A stretch of 64,000 nucleotides of DNA from Isochrysis galbana (GCA_018136815.1 CM030937.1:2965820-3029819), one strand, 5' to 3'; counted from the first letter of the stretch, positions 51,584 through 60,865 are shown. Numbers and translations: made by a program. Notes: generated from the sequence alone by a model not told the origin.

Positions 51584-52351
51584 CTATCGATTTCCAGTTG
51601 GGGCTGCATCCCAGAGCTTCTCCAACGCCTCGATGGTGACGACTGAGTTGCCTCGAATCACAACCATACCTAGGTCGTTCTTGTCGCTCGCAGATACCTG
51701 CATGTCACAACAGGCAGCGACCAGGGCGACACTTTAGTACAGCTAGAATCCCCGAGGCCAAGGGCCAACAAGAATGCTCATCTACAAGCAACACCCGCGA
51801 TCAAATGCACCTGTTCTTCCGTCTCATCGAGCACGAGATTCATGAATTGGTCAAAACCACGAAGAGTTCCTAGCAACGCCAAGGGGAGAACTGACAATCT
51901 AAGAGCGTGGATCTCATGGGCTGCAATTTCTCAGTTTTGAGATTCCACCGTGCAGGACTTGCACAGTGCATGACTTGCACAGTACAGGACTTGCACGCTC
52001 AGGATGCAAAGCTTTCGCCAGGAGGCATGTCGCTCAAGTGTAGAGGACGCACCGGTGATGTGCCGATTACCGTTGAGCTTAATCGCGAGCCGCTTGTCCA
52101 TGTACCGTTTGAAATCGGGTCCAACCTATAAGCAATGCGGATGGTCGACGTGGTGAGTGCTGCTTTCATGCAGCAAGCAGCGCTGGCCTTTTCACAAGAC
52201 CTCCAGGGGGGGGGGGGGGGGGGGGCGGAGAAGGGCTGACTGTACGGGATGCGCACCGAGCCCCCCCCTCCTGCCTCGCTTCCATGGCCTAACCGCCCAG
52301 CCCGCCACCCTTCTTGTCCCCCACGCCCCGGCGGCGCACCTGTGCGGGCAT
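51584..52351 (-). CDS. SNRPG: snRNP core protein SmG, four exons
   Basis: Sm-fold subunit of the heptameric ring on spliceosomal snRNAs. Exons on the minus strand: 52351-52340 (MPAQ, tentative), 52125-52053, 51869-51811 and 51697-51584. Every junction is GT-AG and the frame is kept, giving 85 residues. Sm motif 1 is VGPDFKRYMDKRLAIKLNG and then, across an intron, RHITGTLRGFDQFMNLVLDE. Sm motif 2 is GMVVIRGNSVVTIEAL. The TLRGFDQFMNLV segment and the IRGNS signature separate SmG from other Sm/LSm paralogues (LSm7 is nearest). The three later exons are secure; the 12-nt first exon is chosen because it supplies an ATG, a GT donor and the right phase. Confidence 0.85.
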
Positions 52352-52473
52352 CGTCGCCCTCGCCGCGCCGCTCCCTCGCGCGCCGCGCCACTGTCCCCTG
52401 CGCTTATGCTGTTCTAGAGCAAGCCAATAGAGAGATAGGGGTTGGCTCCCCTCGGTGGAGAAGAGGAGGAATG

Positions 52474-52631
52474 TGTAAGAGTTTTCTTGTTGTCCTAGTT
52501 TTAATCCTAGTGCTGAGGGACCGTGCCTCATCGGCAACGGAGCCCCTACCCCGCGATGGGGGTGTGCGCGGTTGGTGCATGGCTCGTCCGGTGTATGTGG
52601 CTAGGGATGCTAGCCAACAAGACCTCTTACA
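52474..52631 (+). repeat. 158-bp LTR-like repeat, copy 3
   Basis: Begins TGTAAGAG and ends CTCTTACA, an 8-bp inverted pair with TG...CA ends, as in LTRs. The body includes GGAGCCCCTACCCCGCGATG and GGCTCGTCCGGTGTATGTGG. About 18 nt after the end lies TGGTACCCCCGCCGAGAG, a possible primer-binding site, also present after copy 1. Copies at 23318 and 29976. Confidence 0.7.
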
Positions 52632-53238
52632 AGACTACAATTTCTAACGTGGTACCCCCGCCGAGAGACTAGACCACCCCAACTCCCCAACTTCTACAAC
52701 CATAGCGCGCTCGACGACGCCGCTCAAGGGTACAACACCACAACGAATAAACTCGACAAATTCGTTGAAAATCTTTTCTTCGACTCAGCGGCCGCCGACC
52801 GCGCCACACGCTCCTCCAAGTGGTGGGACCTGGGCCATATGGCCAAATCACTCAACAACTTCAGTGACACTGTGTCAGTGACAGCCACACAGCCACAGCC
52901 AGCAGTGCCGCCCGCACTCGACAGTTCAAGTTCAAGGGTGGCAAAACAACAAATCCACATCGAATGACGAATGACTCCAAAATCCATCCCTCAGCATCTA
53001 TTCTTAGAGCCCTCGAGGCGTCGGGACGCTCGAGGTCGTCATCCGTGTCAAATCGTCACATCAGCCACTACGAGGCGCGTCGAATCTCCCCGAAAGGCAC
53101 CGGGGGCTGCGAGGTTGCTACCCGGCGCAACAGCGTTGCAAAGTCGGGGCCTCTGACGGCTGACGGCCGTGGCGGAAATGTATTTCAGGCCCCCCTCCGG
53201 TATTATTTTACCGATGGCCTTCATGCGCGCCTCTCGCA

Positions 53239-53308
53239 GCGAAACACGAAACCATGGGCGGGCGTCGTGACGGCGGGGGGCTGGGAGGTGGGAGCGGTCG
53301 GCGCGCGC
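53239..53308 (-). mobile_element. Severed 5' end of an older LINE
   Basis: In minus sense ATGGAGCGCGCGCCGACCGC...CCGTCACGACGCCC, nearly identical to the first 70 nt of ORF1 in copy C (30520). Its upstream hairpin is at 57001-57018, on the other side of the inserted element 53326-56990. Confidence 0.75.
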
Positions 53309-53325
53309 TCCATCGCTAAAACTAT
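53309..53325. repeat. 17-bp target-site duplication, one copy
   Basis: TCCATCGCTAAAACTAT, exact match to 56991-57007. It consists of the hairpin 3' arm and start codon of the older LINE. Confidence 0.9.
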
Positions 53326-53611
53326 AAAAAAAAAGATCTGAAGGTTCAGGGCTACACACCTATCGCTCGCCAGCGCATACTACTGCTACTGCACATCCGC
53401 CAGCGCCCTTATCTCCCTTTACTCCGCCCCCTTGCCTTCCCCCCCTCATTCCTTTTTCTTTGGTATCGGGGGTGCGGCCCTGGTGCACTACCTAGGGCCC
53501 GGTTCTGGGTGTGGGGTCCGGGCAGGCCTTTTGGATTCATGTTGGTTGGGTAGAGCGGGCATCTCGTGGTGTGATCGCCCCAAGGATGTTTCATCGGCGT
53601 GTTAATCGCCT

Positions 53612-55233
53612 CTATCCCTTGTGTTTCGTGGTTTCTATCTCTACTAGGTGTTCTATCCCTAGCTTTCTAGCTAGGGATACGAGCTCCGCGCTGCGGGTCA
53701 ATTCGTTCTTATTGTCTAATTCGTATAGTGGCCGAATGTCGGCCAAATCTATCCTTTTCTTGGGTTGCCTTCCCATGCCCGCCTGGGCGGTTCGCGCGGA
53801 GTCCGCTGTGTTGGCGAATAATAGCGCCTTGCTCAGTTTGGTGAATCTTTCCAATGTGCGTATTAGCACCGATTCTGCTGAGAACGTGGCGTTGTCGTAG
53901 TAAATCCTGTAGAAATCCGTTATGATGTACCTCCATGCGAGCATATATAGTGTTGCTGGTGCCTTAGGGCATGGGCCGCTTGGGTGTATGAAGAGCTTGT
54001 CTATAATGATTTGCTCGCGTGGCTTATCCGGCGTGCTCGGGTGTCGGGCCAGTGTGTCCAGGGCGTCGAAAATGTTCGTTAGCCTCGGGCACTCTCCCAA
54101 GTGCGTGGAGGACTCGTCAGCTGTCCTGCAGAAGCGGCATGCCTTGTCTCGATGCGCGAATCTATTTGCCGTGGCTATTCGCCTATGCGTAATGTGCTTG
54201 AAGTGCAGGTATGTGTCCCTTGATGTTACCATGGGCGAGGTGTATATCTTGGCTAGGTGTGCCCAGACCTCGTCCGATATTGGTAGTCTCGTTGCCCAGT
54301 TGTCGGGGCCCGTGAGTCGCTGACGTTTGTGGCGGGCCGTTTGAAGAGCTCTCGTCAGGTGTGTGACTTCAGTCGCGTCGAGTGTTGTTTTACCGTCTAG
54401 GGTGTATTCGTCCGGCAGTCCGGCAGCGGGTATTCTGTTCTTTTGTTAGATTTGAAGCCTTCGCCCCATTTTGCGGGGGGGGTCGGGTCTAGGTCAGTGG
54501 GTGTCGCTATCGTGCGGTCGCCAAGGATAGGCGTGCCCAAGTATGAGAGTTCGACTTCGTACCATTTGCTCCCCTCTTTGGCGAAGTATTCACCCTCTTG
54601 GTTTATATGGATTACGGGGGTTTGGGCTCCCGTGTTCGTGGGCGTGCTCGTCGTGGTGTCTTGCGTTTGGGCGACTGTGGTTTCCTGGTCCGCTGCCCCT
54701 ATTAGGTCTTGCGCGTGTTTCACTATGTTTGCCCATGTGCCCAAAAATCTATCGCGGGGGATGTGCTCTCCCTTGTACTGTATGTAGGTATCATTGTTCT
54801 TCAGGTATTGCTCGCATTCTTCTGCGGTGTACGCATCCGTGCATGCGTGGTTCTTAAATACGTTATGTGCGGTGATACATTCTAGTTTGTTCCACATTTC
54901 TACCCATCTCGGGTGCATGTTTGGTCCGCTATGGTGCGGGTTGGACCATATGGGTTGGGAGAGCGCTCCGTCTCTACTCATCTTTAGTGGTTTTAGTTGT
55001 AGTGTCCTCACATTCGCTATGGCTTGCTTCCAGAAGGCCGGGAGCTTGCTCCTTCCTTTTATCCCGTCCGTTAGTTTGTGTGCGGGTACGTCGGCTAGCA
55101 CCGCCGCCCTACCTAGGCGCGTACGGCAAAACCACGCGTCCAGGATTTGTTTCCATTGAGCTTGTCTTGCGTCTAAGTAGTTTAGTATCCACTTTGCTTG
55201 TAGTGCCTTTACATGGTTGTTCCAGTCGAGGAG
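53612..55233 (-). pseudogene. LINE ORF2 C-terminal region, one frameshift
   Basis: Continuous homology to 32860-34694: ALQAKWILNYLDARQAQW, WFCRTRLGRAAVLADV, KLPAFWKQAIANVR, then RDTYLHFKHITHRRIATANRF, CRFCRTADESSTHLGECPR and a basic end GMGRQPKKRIDLADIRPLY. The frame breaks once, at 54412-54427, where TCCGGCAG is tandemly duplicated; this 8-bp slip alone separates the two open frames. No endonuclease or polymerase motifs. Confidence 0.8.
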
Positions 55234-55239
55234 GCCTAG

Positions 55240-56965
55240 GCACGATGCACGTCTCGCCCGACCACGCGGTTTCGAGGCCGTGTGAACGGTTGCACTTTTT
55301 GCCCTTCACGTTCATGGGGCATTTGCCCTTTGGGAAGCGCGTGCATGCCGCCCCCGAGTCTGGGGCGATCACTTCGTGCAGGGTGCGCTTGGGAGGCGCC
55401 ATTCGGCGTGCTTGTTCGCGGTCGAGGCGCGCTTGGCGCTCTTCGTTGCAAACGCATACGCGTAGCGGCGGCGCGAAAGCCATTGCGTAGTGCTTGTAGT
55501 AGCCTTTGCAACCCTTCGGGCCGGCGTGGAGGTTCATATTTTTTATGTCGCCTCCAAGGTCCTTGCAGTCGCGAATCGCGTAGTCGAGGGGGTATGGGTT
55601 GTTGTTTACGTTCAGAAGAATTTTGCGCGGGAAAGGGAAGGACTCGAAAGTTCCCGTCCTTGGCGCGACGTAGAGGTGGTACACTTCTTTTTTGCCTTGA
55701 GTTACGATGATGCCCTCCTTGGTGAGCACCTTGGTGCGTTCTTGGTTTCCTTGCAGGAATACGAATCCTTGGTTCTCGAGTGCCCTCGCCAATGAAGATA
55801 TGGTGATGGCGTCCTTCATTTCGAATTTGTAGTTTCGTACTACAAGGTGCGCGGACACGTCCTTGAATGCGCTTGCTAGCGATTTGGATGATGCCTGGGG
55901 GAGTTCTTTTGCCTTGTCGTCGTAGGTTTGGAATTTGACGACCATCGGGTATTTCACTCCGTTTAGCGCGAAGACTCCCTGGTCCTTGAACTTGGCTTGG
56001 TATTGTTGTGCGCAGTCCGCCGTGACCAGGATTTCCCATGGTCCCGACGAGCTTTTGGCGAGAAATTCCGGCTCGAGGTCCACGCCTTCAAGCTTGTTGA
56101 GGTGCGCTACTATGGCGTTCAGGGCTTCTTCGTCCTTGACTTTGATGCCCCGGTCCGTGGAGGTGAAAGTCATTATGATTAGAGAAAAGTCCGGTTGGTA
56201 TTCGTTGTCATCTTCTTGCTCGTCCCCTTCTTGGGGGGTTGCCTGTATGGGTTCGAGGAGTAGGAGGTGTTTGGTTAGCCCCCAGGTTGATTGGTTGTGT
56301 ATTGTGCGCAAAGGCCGTCCGGGTATGGGGCTCCCCAAGGCCCCCTTCCCCTTGCGTCTCAGCGAGGCCCCATGCCTCCGTGGTGTTGTTGTTTTTGAAA
56401 TTTTTGAGAGGGCTTGTGATTTTGAGGGTGAGGATGTTGCTCTTGGCCGCTTGCGCGTTTTTTGTGTTGCGTCTCGGCCGCGTGTGTCACGCGTGGCCGG
56501 GACGGAGTAGGTGTATGATTCTCTCGAAGCTGTGCTTCGATCTTGTACTTGCGCAGGAGAGATTGGCTGCTGGGACATGCAGCTGGTGCTGCATGTCACC
56601 AGCAGTAGTTTGATGGTGGTCTGGCTGACCGGCCGGGTCTGCGCCTCGTGCTTGCGCACGAGGTCAGTGCCGTGGCTTTGTAGGGGCCCAGCCCGGAGGC
56701 TTTCCCTATGGGAGACTGCGCACTGTGGCTCTGGTTGTGTGTGGACTCTGTTGTGTTGGTCTTGCTGTGCTGGCATGTTGTGTGATGTTGTGGTGTGTGC
56801 TGTCAGTGTGGCTCTGGGGCTTAGGATCGGGTCGTGGTTCGCGTGTACCTGGGCTGGCATGGCCCTGGCTGGAGGATGCTGCGGCTGCGTGGCGTCGGCC
56901 ATCTCTTGGTCGGCCGGCGTGGTGAGGTGGGAGGAGAGAGAGGAGGGGAGCGTGGCGCGCTCCAT
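55240..56965 (-). CDS. LINE ORF1 protein (copy D)
   Basis: From ATG 56965 the frame is open for 618 codons; the last 43 or so, beyond about 55240, run out of frame into ORF2-derived sequence. Residues 1-290 are low complexity. The conserved core follows: SSGPWEILVTADCAQQYQ, DVSAHLVVRNYKF, GFVFLQGNQERTKVLTKEG, FPFPRKILLNVNN, DYAIRDCKDLGG. A C-x7-C-x8-C-x3-H cluster (CTRFPKGKC...CNRSH) lies just before the junction. Same architecture as copy C, with strongly diverged sequence. Confidence 0.75.
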
Positions 56966-56990
56966 GACCCTATCGTTTTACCGATAGTTG

Positions 56991-57007
56991 TCCATCGCTA
57001 AAACTAT
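56991..57007. repeat. 17-bp target-site duplication, other copy
   Basis: TCCATCGCTAAAACTAT, matching 53309-53325. Confidence 0.9.
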
Positions 57008-57014
57008 AACAATA

Positions 57015-57130
57015 GTTTTTTCTCGTCGTTCTTTTCGAATAGTGGGCGGAAGTCGTTGACGTCTATGCGTTTTTTCGGCTGGCGGCCCATGTCTGCTTTG
57101 GCTCGTCTAGAGGCGTCCGTGTCCGTGTTG
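57015..57130 (-). pseudogene. LINE ORF2 C-terminal fragment
   Basis: Minus-strand SRRAKADMGRQPKKRIDVND plus FRPLFEKNDEKK, matching the ORF2 end at 53680-53760. It runs straight into the hairpin AACTATTGTTATAGTT of the next element, which therefore inserted into this ORF2. Confidence 0.7.
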
Positions 57131-57222
57131 TGACTAGCGCGGGGCGGGGGGGGGGGGGAAGCGAACGGGGCCAACGGAAGAGCAAGGAGGGACTCAGGCG
57201 ATGGCATTGTGCAAGGAGACAA

Positions 57223-57781
57223 ACGTGCAAAGCAGGCAAGACAGCCAGGAGGAAACGCGAAGGGAGAGGGTCTTATGCGAAAGAGCGCGGGCGTTAGCGC
57301 GTTAGCCGGTCGGTGCCAGTCAGTATAACAGTAAAGAGTCGATCGCAGATGCGGCAGGCGACAGGTGCCCCTAGGGTGCCCCGTCCCGTGGAGTGCCTAG
57401 ATGCTCTCTACATGTGAGTTTTGTGCCGACTTATCTCACCGCGATGAGATGAGATTATTCGGGAAAAAATACATTTTACTGCCTCGTAGCCGCAGCCACC
57501 ACTACCACTACCACTAGCGGGGTCTGCGGTGACTTGCACTACATCTTCACCTCTCTCTCGCGTCACACTTCACACTACTTTGTGAGGACATCATAGCAGG
57601 CGGTGAGGTCCATGGAACAAGGCGTCATATGTTTCATGTGCACGGATCCGACAACGTTAGCGACCGCCATACAACGCCGTCGCATGCTACAATTTTTCGT
57701 GGCTCAATGATGCAAACAATCAAGCCTCGTGTCGCCTTCTCCCTCACCTATGCTCATCATCACATAGTCGCCGCCTCTTAA
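57223..57781. other. Intergenic, 3' flank of thioredoxin gene
   Basis: No gene recognised. Confidence 0.5.
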
Positions 57782-58825
57782 TCACATCAGCAAAATATTT
57801 GCGAGTCTTCGCCGTCCCTTCTTCGTGAGATGGTGTTCGCTGCCGACGGAGTCAAAGATCTGGAGGAGGAGGCTCTTTGCTGCACCATCATTCCAAACTT
57901 CACCACTTCGCTTCTCGCGTTTAATGATCTCTAGCAAGGCGCCCATGGCCTCTTCCTCGTGCCCGGATGCAAGCAGCGTTTGCGCCAGCTTATAACGAGC
58001 ATCGTGAGAATTCGGGTCGTCTTCAATTAGCTTGCGTAGCTCATCAATTGAGCGCCCCCCTCCCTCTTGCCCGTGAGCTGCCAAGGCTACCCTAGAAATT
58101 GCCTTGCGAACGAGGTCCTTGTTGACGTCTCCTGGGAATTTCTTGTGAATAGAGGCCACAAGGTCTTGCGCTAGGGCCAAGTCAGGAGGGGTGTCGTTTA
58201 ATGCACAAAGCGCAAGCCCAGCTGTCGCCGCCGCGGCATGCTCAGGGAGCTTAATCAAATCAGAGAAAATGCTGGCTGCTGTTGGCACATCGTTTTCTTC
58301 CAGCGCCTTGACGGCCTCCTCCAAGGCGCGGCCGCCGACATTCGAACCACCCGCGAGACCCACGGCCTTGTCGACAAAAGCCTTTAGCTGTGGATCGGGA
58401 AGCACGCCTTTGAACGAGTCGACGAGCTTGCCCATGTGCACGAGCATCACAGTTGGCAGCTCAGCCACTTGCAGCGCCTGCGCGAGTTCTGGCAGCTTGT
58501 CGACGTTGATCTTCGCGAGGCGCACTGCGCCTCCGGCTCCCTGAACAAGCTTCTCGAGTTTTGGGGTGAGCGTCTTGCATGGTCCACACCAGTCGGCATA
58601 GAAGTCGAGAATGACGGGCCCGCCAACAGGTGGAGGCTGTGAAGACGCATCACGCACGAGGCTCTCAAAGTCGGCGGTTGATTTGAGTTCGACAACGTTC
58701 GAGGTGGAGGCGGTAGACATAGTGCGACAGAGGTCGGCAGGCTTCACCGCGAAAGTCCCAAGTCTGCCCGCACGCACGCCGCGCTGTGCGCAGGCGAGCA
58801 GACGGGAGGCGATGAGCGCGGCCAT
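57782..58825 (-). CDS. Mitochondrial thioredoxin-TPR protein (CnoX/YbbN-like)
   Basis: 347 residues, intronless, from ATG 58825. Residues 1-35 (MAALIASRLLACAQRGVRAG) form a basic, Ser/Ala/Arg-rich amphipathic leader typical of mitochondrial import. Residues about 45-155 are a thioredoxin domain with an intact active site (FYADWCGPCKTLTPKLE) and the cis-Pro region (AELPTVMLVHMG). The remainder consists of tetratricopeptide-like helices (ALEEAVKALEENDVPTAASI, ARYKLAQTLLASGHEEEAMGALLEI). The architecture is that of bacterial CnoX/YbbN chaperedoxins, which hold clients for chaperonin while protecting their cysteines. The CGPC motif indicates redox activity, as in alphaproteobacterial members. A mitochondrial origin is plausible. 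Confidence 0.85.
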   Translation of the reverse strand: MAALIASRLLACAQRGVRAGRLGTFAVKPADLCRTMSTASTSNVVELKSTADFESLVRDASSQPPPVGGPVILDFYADWCGPCKTLTPKLEKLVQGAGGAVRLAKINVDKLPELAQALQVAELPTVMLVHMGKLVDSFKGVLPDPQLKAFVDKAVGLAGGSNVGGRALEEAVKALEENDVPTAASIFSDLIKLPEHAAAATAGLALCALNDTPPDLALAQDLVASIHKKFPGDVNKDLVRKAISRVALAAHGQEGGGRSIDELRKLIEDDPNSHDARYKLAQTLLASGHEEEAMGALLEIIKREKRSGEVWNDGAAKSLLLQIFDSVGSEHHLTKKGRRRLANILLM

Positions 58826-58870
58826 CGCGGCGCGCCGATCTATCGCCGAGACGACCGCAGTCAGGCATAC

Positions 58871-58940
58871 AGGTTCGGCAGTTTTACAAAAAAATGTCGC
58901 ATTTCTTTACCGGTGGTTCCCAGAGCCAGAGGCCAGAGGT
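58871..58940 (-). pseudogene. LINE RT relic, downstream part
   Basis: If the hAT element and one copy of its 8-bp duplication are removed, this segment continues the minus-strand frame of 60866-60985 just after a QFADD polymerase motif. It runs about 20 codons before a stop. Confidence 0.45.
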
Positions 58941-58948
58941 GCCGTCGT
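58941..58948. repeat. 8-bp hAT target-site duplication, left
   Basis: GCCGTCGT, repeated at 60858-60865. Confidence 0.85.
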
Positions 58949-59110
58949 TTGGCAAACGCCAGACTTTCGAGAATTTTTTGTGAAATTTGGGGTTGGGCTC
59001 AAAATAAAAAAAATTTGATCGAAATTTGGGGGGCACGGGCGCCCCCCCCCCCCCCCCCCGCCCCCACGCTCGACGCCCTTGCCCTTGCCCCCCGCCCCGC
59101 GCCCATCCCT

Positions 59111-59755
59111 ATGCCGCATGTGCGCAAGCGCCGCCGAACCATTGTGGACGAGGTGGAAGAGGAGGTGATGGATGAGCCCACGCCCGCGCCCGCGCCCGCG
59201 CCCGCGCTCCCATCCCAGACAGTTGTGGACATTGTAGACGACAGTGACGAGGAGGAGGAGGAGGAGGAGGAGGAGGAGGAGGAGGAGGAGGAGCAGGAGC
59301 AGGAGCAGGAGGAGGAGACCCGAGAGGACAGGGCCCGGCGCAGCCGCCCCGGCGAGCGCCCCGGCACCTCCTCCCCCCGCCCCACCATTAGCACATACCT
59401 CCCTGGGCAAGAGGTGTGGCACGACGTGTTGCGCGAGGCGACGGTCGTCGAGGGTGCGAGGGAGATTGATGGCAAGATCAAAGTGCGGTTCGAGGCGCTG
59501 GGCGCACGAAGAGCAGGTGAGGGGCCCACATTCAAGCTGCGATGGGTCGTACCCGACGGCCTCATCAAACTGGGCCAGCGCCGGTCGCCTCGCTTGGAGG
59601 AGGAGAGGCTCAAGCCGCGTCGTGGCATTTTTGGTGTCCACTTGCCTGCGATGTCGAGCATTGAGCGGCCGCGCAAGCAGAAGATGAAGCCGCCCGCCGG
59701 AGTGCGAGGACGGCAAACGGCTATGCCTGCTCGCCTTTGGCCGCCAGCTGCATGA
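59111..59755 (+). CDS. hAT-borne acidic protein with Tudor-like region
   Basis: 214 residues from ATG 59111. Basic start (MPHVRKRRRT), a poly-Glu/Gln block from a GAG repeat at 59250-59312, then a folded-looking segment (YLPGQEVWHDVLREATVVEG...KIKVRFEALG) that resembles the barrel domains found in algal transposases. It ends 16 nt before the next frame starts, in a different phase, so the two may once have been one protein. Confidence 0.5.
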   Translation: MPHVRKRRRTIVDEVEEEVMDEPTPAPAPAPALPSQTVVDIVDDSDEEEEEEEEEEEEEEEQEQEQEEETREDRARRSRPGERPGTSSPRPTISTYLPGQEVWHDVLREATVVEGAREIDGKIKVRFEALGARRAGEGPTFKLRWVVPDGLIKLGQRRSPRLEEERLKPRRGIFGVHLPAMSSIERPRKQKMKPPAGVRGRQTAMPARLWPPAA

Positions 59756-59771
59756 CAACGCGGATGGCTGC

Positions 59772-60554
59772 ATGCCCAACGTTGACGCTATGTTGCGTTC
59801 TCGCCACAAGTTAGCGGTGGGCTCTAAGATTTCAAAAGTCTTCCCGGGATTCGGCACATTCGAGGGAACAATCACGTCAATTGAGAAGGATGCGATCGAC
59901 TCGACTTTAAACCCGGGCACAACGTGCACCGCATACACAGTCACGTATCCTTCAGATGGCACCACAGATGATTTCGAAGAAATCGAAGTTCGCCAACTCC
60001 TCGTCGTCCATGAGTTGCCTGAGCGACGGGAGATGGCCGCTTGTCTCTCCAAAGCATTCGAATATCTTCACGACCGATTGAATGGTAATTGCCATGATAA
60101 TTTCGACTGTACAACGATGTACAAGTTGGCTCGCGTGGTACAGGTGTTCGACCCCCAATTCGCTGCAGCTCACCTCACTCCGGGCTGGGTTGACGATCTT
60201 GCTATTGTAGCTTGTCTCGGCTTGTCACCGGATGAAGGAGGTGCAGTGCAGCTGGACAAGCTGAAGCATGAGATTCCTCAATATCTAGTCGCCGCTCGCA
60301 CGGCGAGCCTCAACGTGGCTGACGTCGAGGAATTTTCCGACGGCGTACTCGAGTGGTGGCGTGCGAACGGATCATCCATCCCAAGTTGGTCGAAAGCGGC
60401 TCGCCTTGTTCTGGCGCTCACCCCGAATTCCGCCTCGTGTGAGCGCGTGTTTGCATTGTTGCGTGTAATGTACTCCGATTCACAGCAACGTACTCTCTCA
60501 GACCACCTGCAAGCATCGCTGATGAGTCGCTACAATGGTCGCTCTGTGTTTTGA
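59772..60554 (+). CDS. hAT transposase C-terminal part
   Basis: 260 residues. The N-terminus has a Tudor/chromo-like barrel (VGSKISKVFPGFGTFEGTIT, YTVTYPSDGTTDDFEEIE). The C-terminus is the hAT family dimerisation region (SWSKAARLVLALTPNSASCERVFALL). The RNase H-like catalytic domain with its D-D-E residues is not present between them, so the product is unlikely to cut DNA but could dimerise with an active transposase. Confidence 0.7.
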   Translation: MPNVDAMLRSRHKLAVGSKISKVFPGFGTFEGTITSIEKDAIDSTLNPGTTCTAYTVTYPSDGTTDDFEEIEVRQLLVVHELPERREMAACLSKAFEYLHDRLNGNCHDNFDCTTMYKLARVVQVFDPQFAAAHLTPGWVDDLAIVACLGLSPDEGGAVQLDKLKHEIPQYLVAARTASLNVADVEEFSDGVLEWWRANGSSIPSWSKAARLVLALTPNSASCERVFALLRVMYSDSQQRTLSDHLQASLMSRYNGRSVF

Positions 60555-60857
60555 TATGTGATGTGCGTTGTGGTGTTGTGGTTGTGGGTCCGTCGGGGGC
60601 TCGTGGGAAGCTGCGAGGTGCGGGGTCGGGAAAGCGACATCGATCGGGGTGTCGGGGTTCGGGGATGATGGTGATGGAGGATGGAGAGGGTGGGGTATGG
60701 GGATGTGGGGGTGTTGGGTGTTGGGTGAGTTGATTCAGCAGGCTACACACACGCATTACAAAAAATTCAAAATTTTGCCCGAAATTTGGGTGCCTTGGCA
60801 GCAAATTTTGACCTCAAAATTTGGGGTGCTCAAGATCAAAACTTTGGCGTATGCCAA

Positions 60858-60865
60858 GCCGTCGT
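60858..60865. repeat. 8-bp hAT target-site duplication, right
   Basis: GCCGTCGT, matching 58941-58948. Confidence 0.85.

Larger units (their letters stand above)
53326..56990 (-). mobile_element. LINE lacking endonuclease and RT (copy D)
   Basis: 3665 bp between exact 17-bp direct repeats. In minus sense: CAACTATCG-GTAAAA-CGATAG, GGTC, ORF1 ATG at 56965, ORF1, then a direct jump near 55240 into the ORF2 C-terminus, then a 3' UTR ending GTAGCCCTGAACCTTCAGATC plus nine T. The 3' end defines the second subfamily. It sits inside the first bases of an older LINE, giving a clear nesting order. Confidence 0.85.
58949..60857 (+). mobile_element. hAT transposon with TIRs and 8-bp duplication
   Basis: 1909 bp. 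The left end is TTGGCAAACGCCAGACTTT; the right end, reversed, is TTGGCATACGCCAAAGTTT. These terminal inverted repeats, together with flanking GCCGTCGT repeats, are classic hAT features. It carries two plus-strand frames, the second ending in a hAT dimerisation domain. At 1.9 kb it is probably an internally deleted, non-autonomous copy. Confidence 0.85.
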
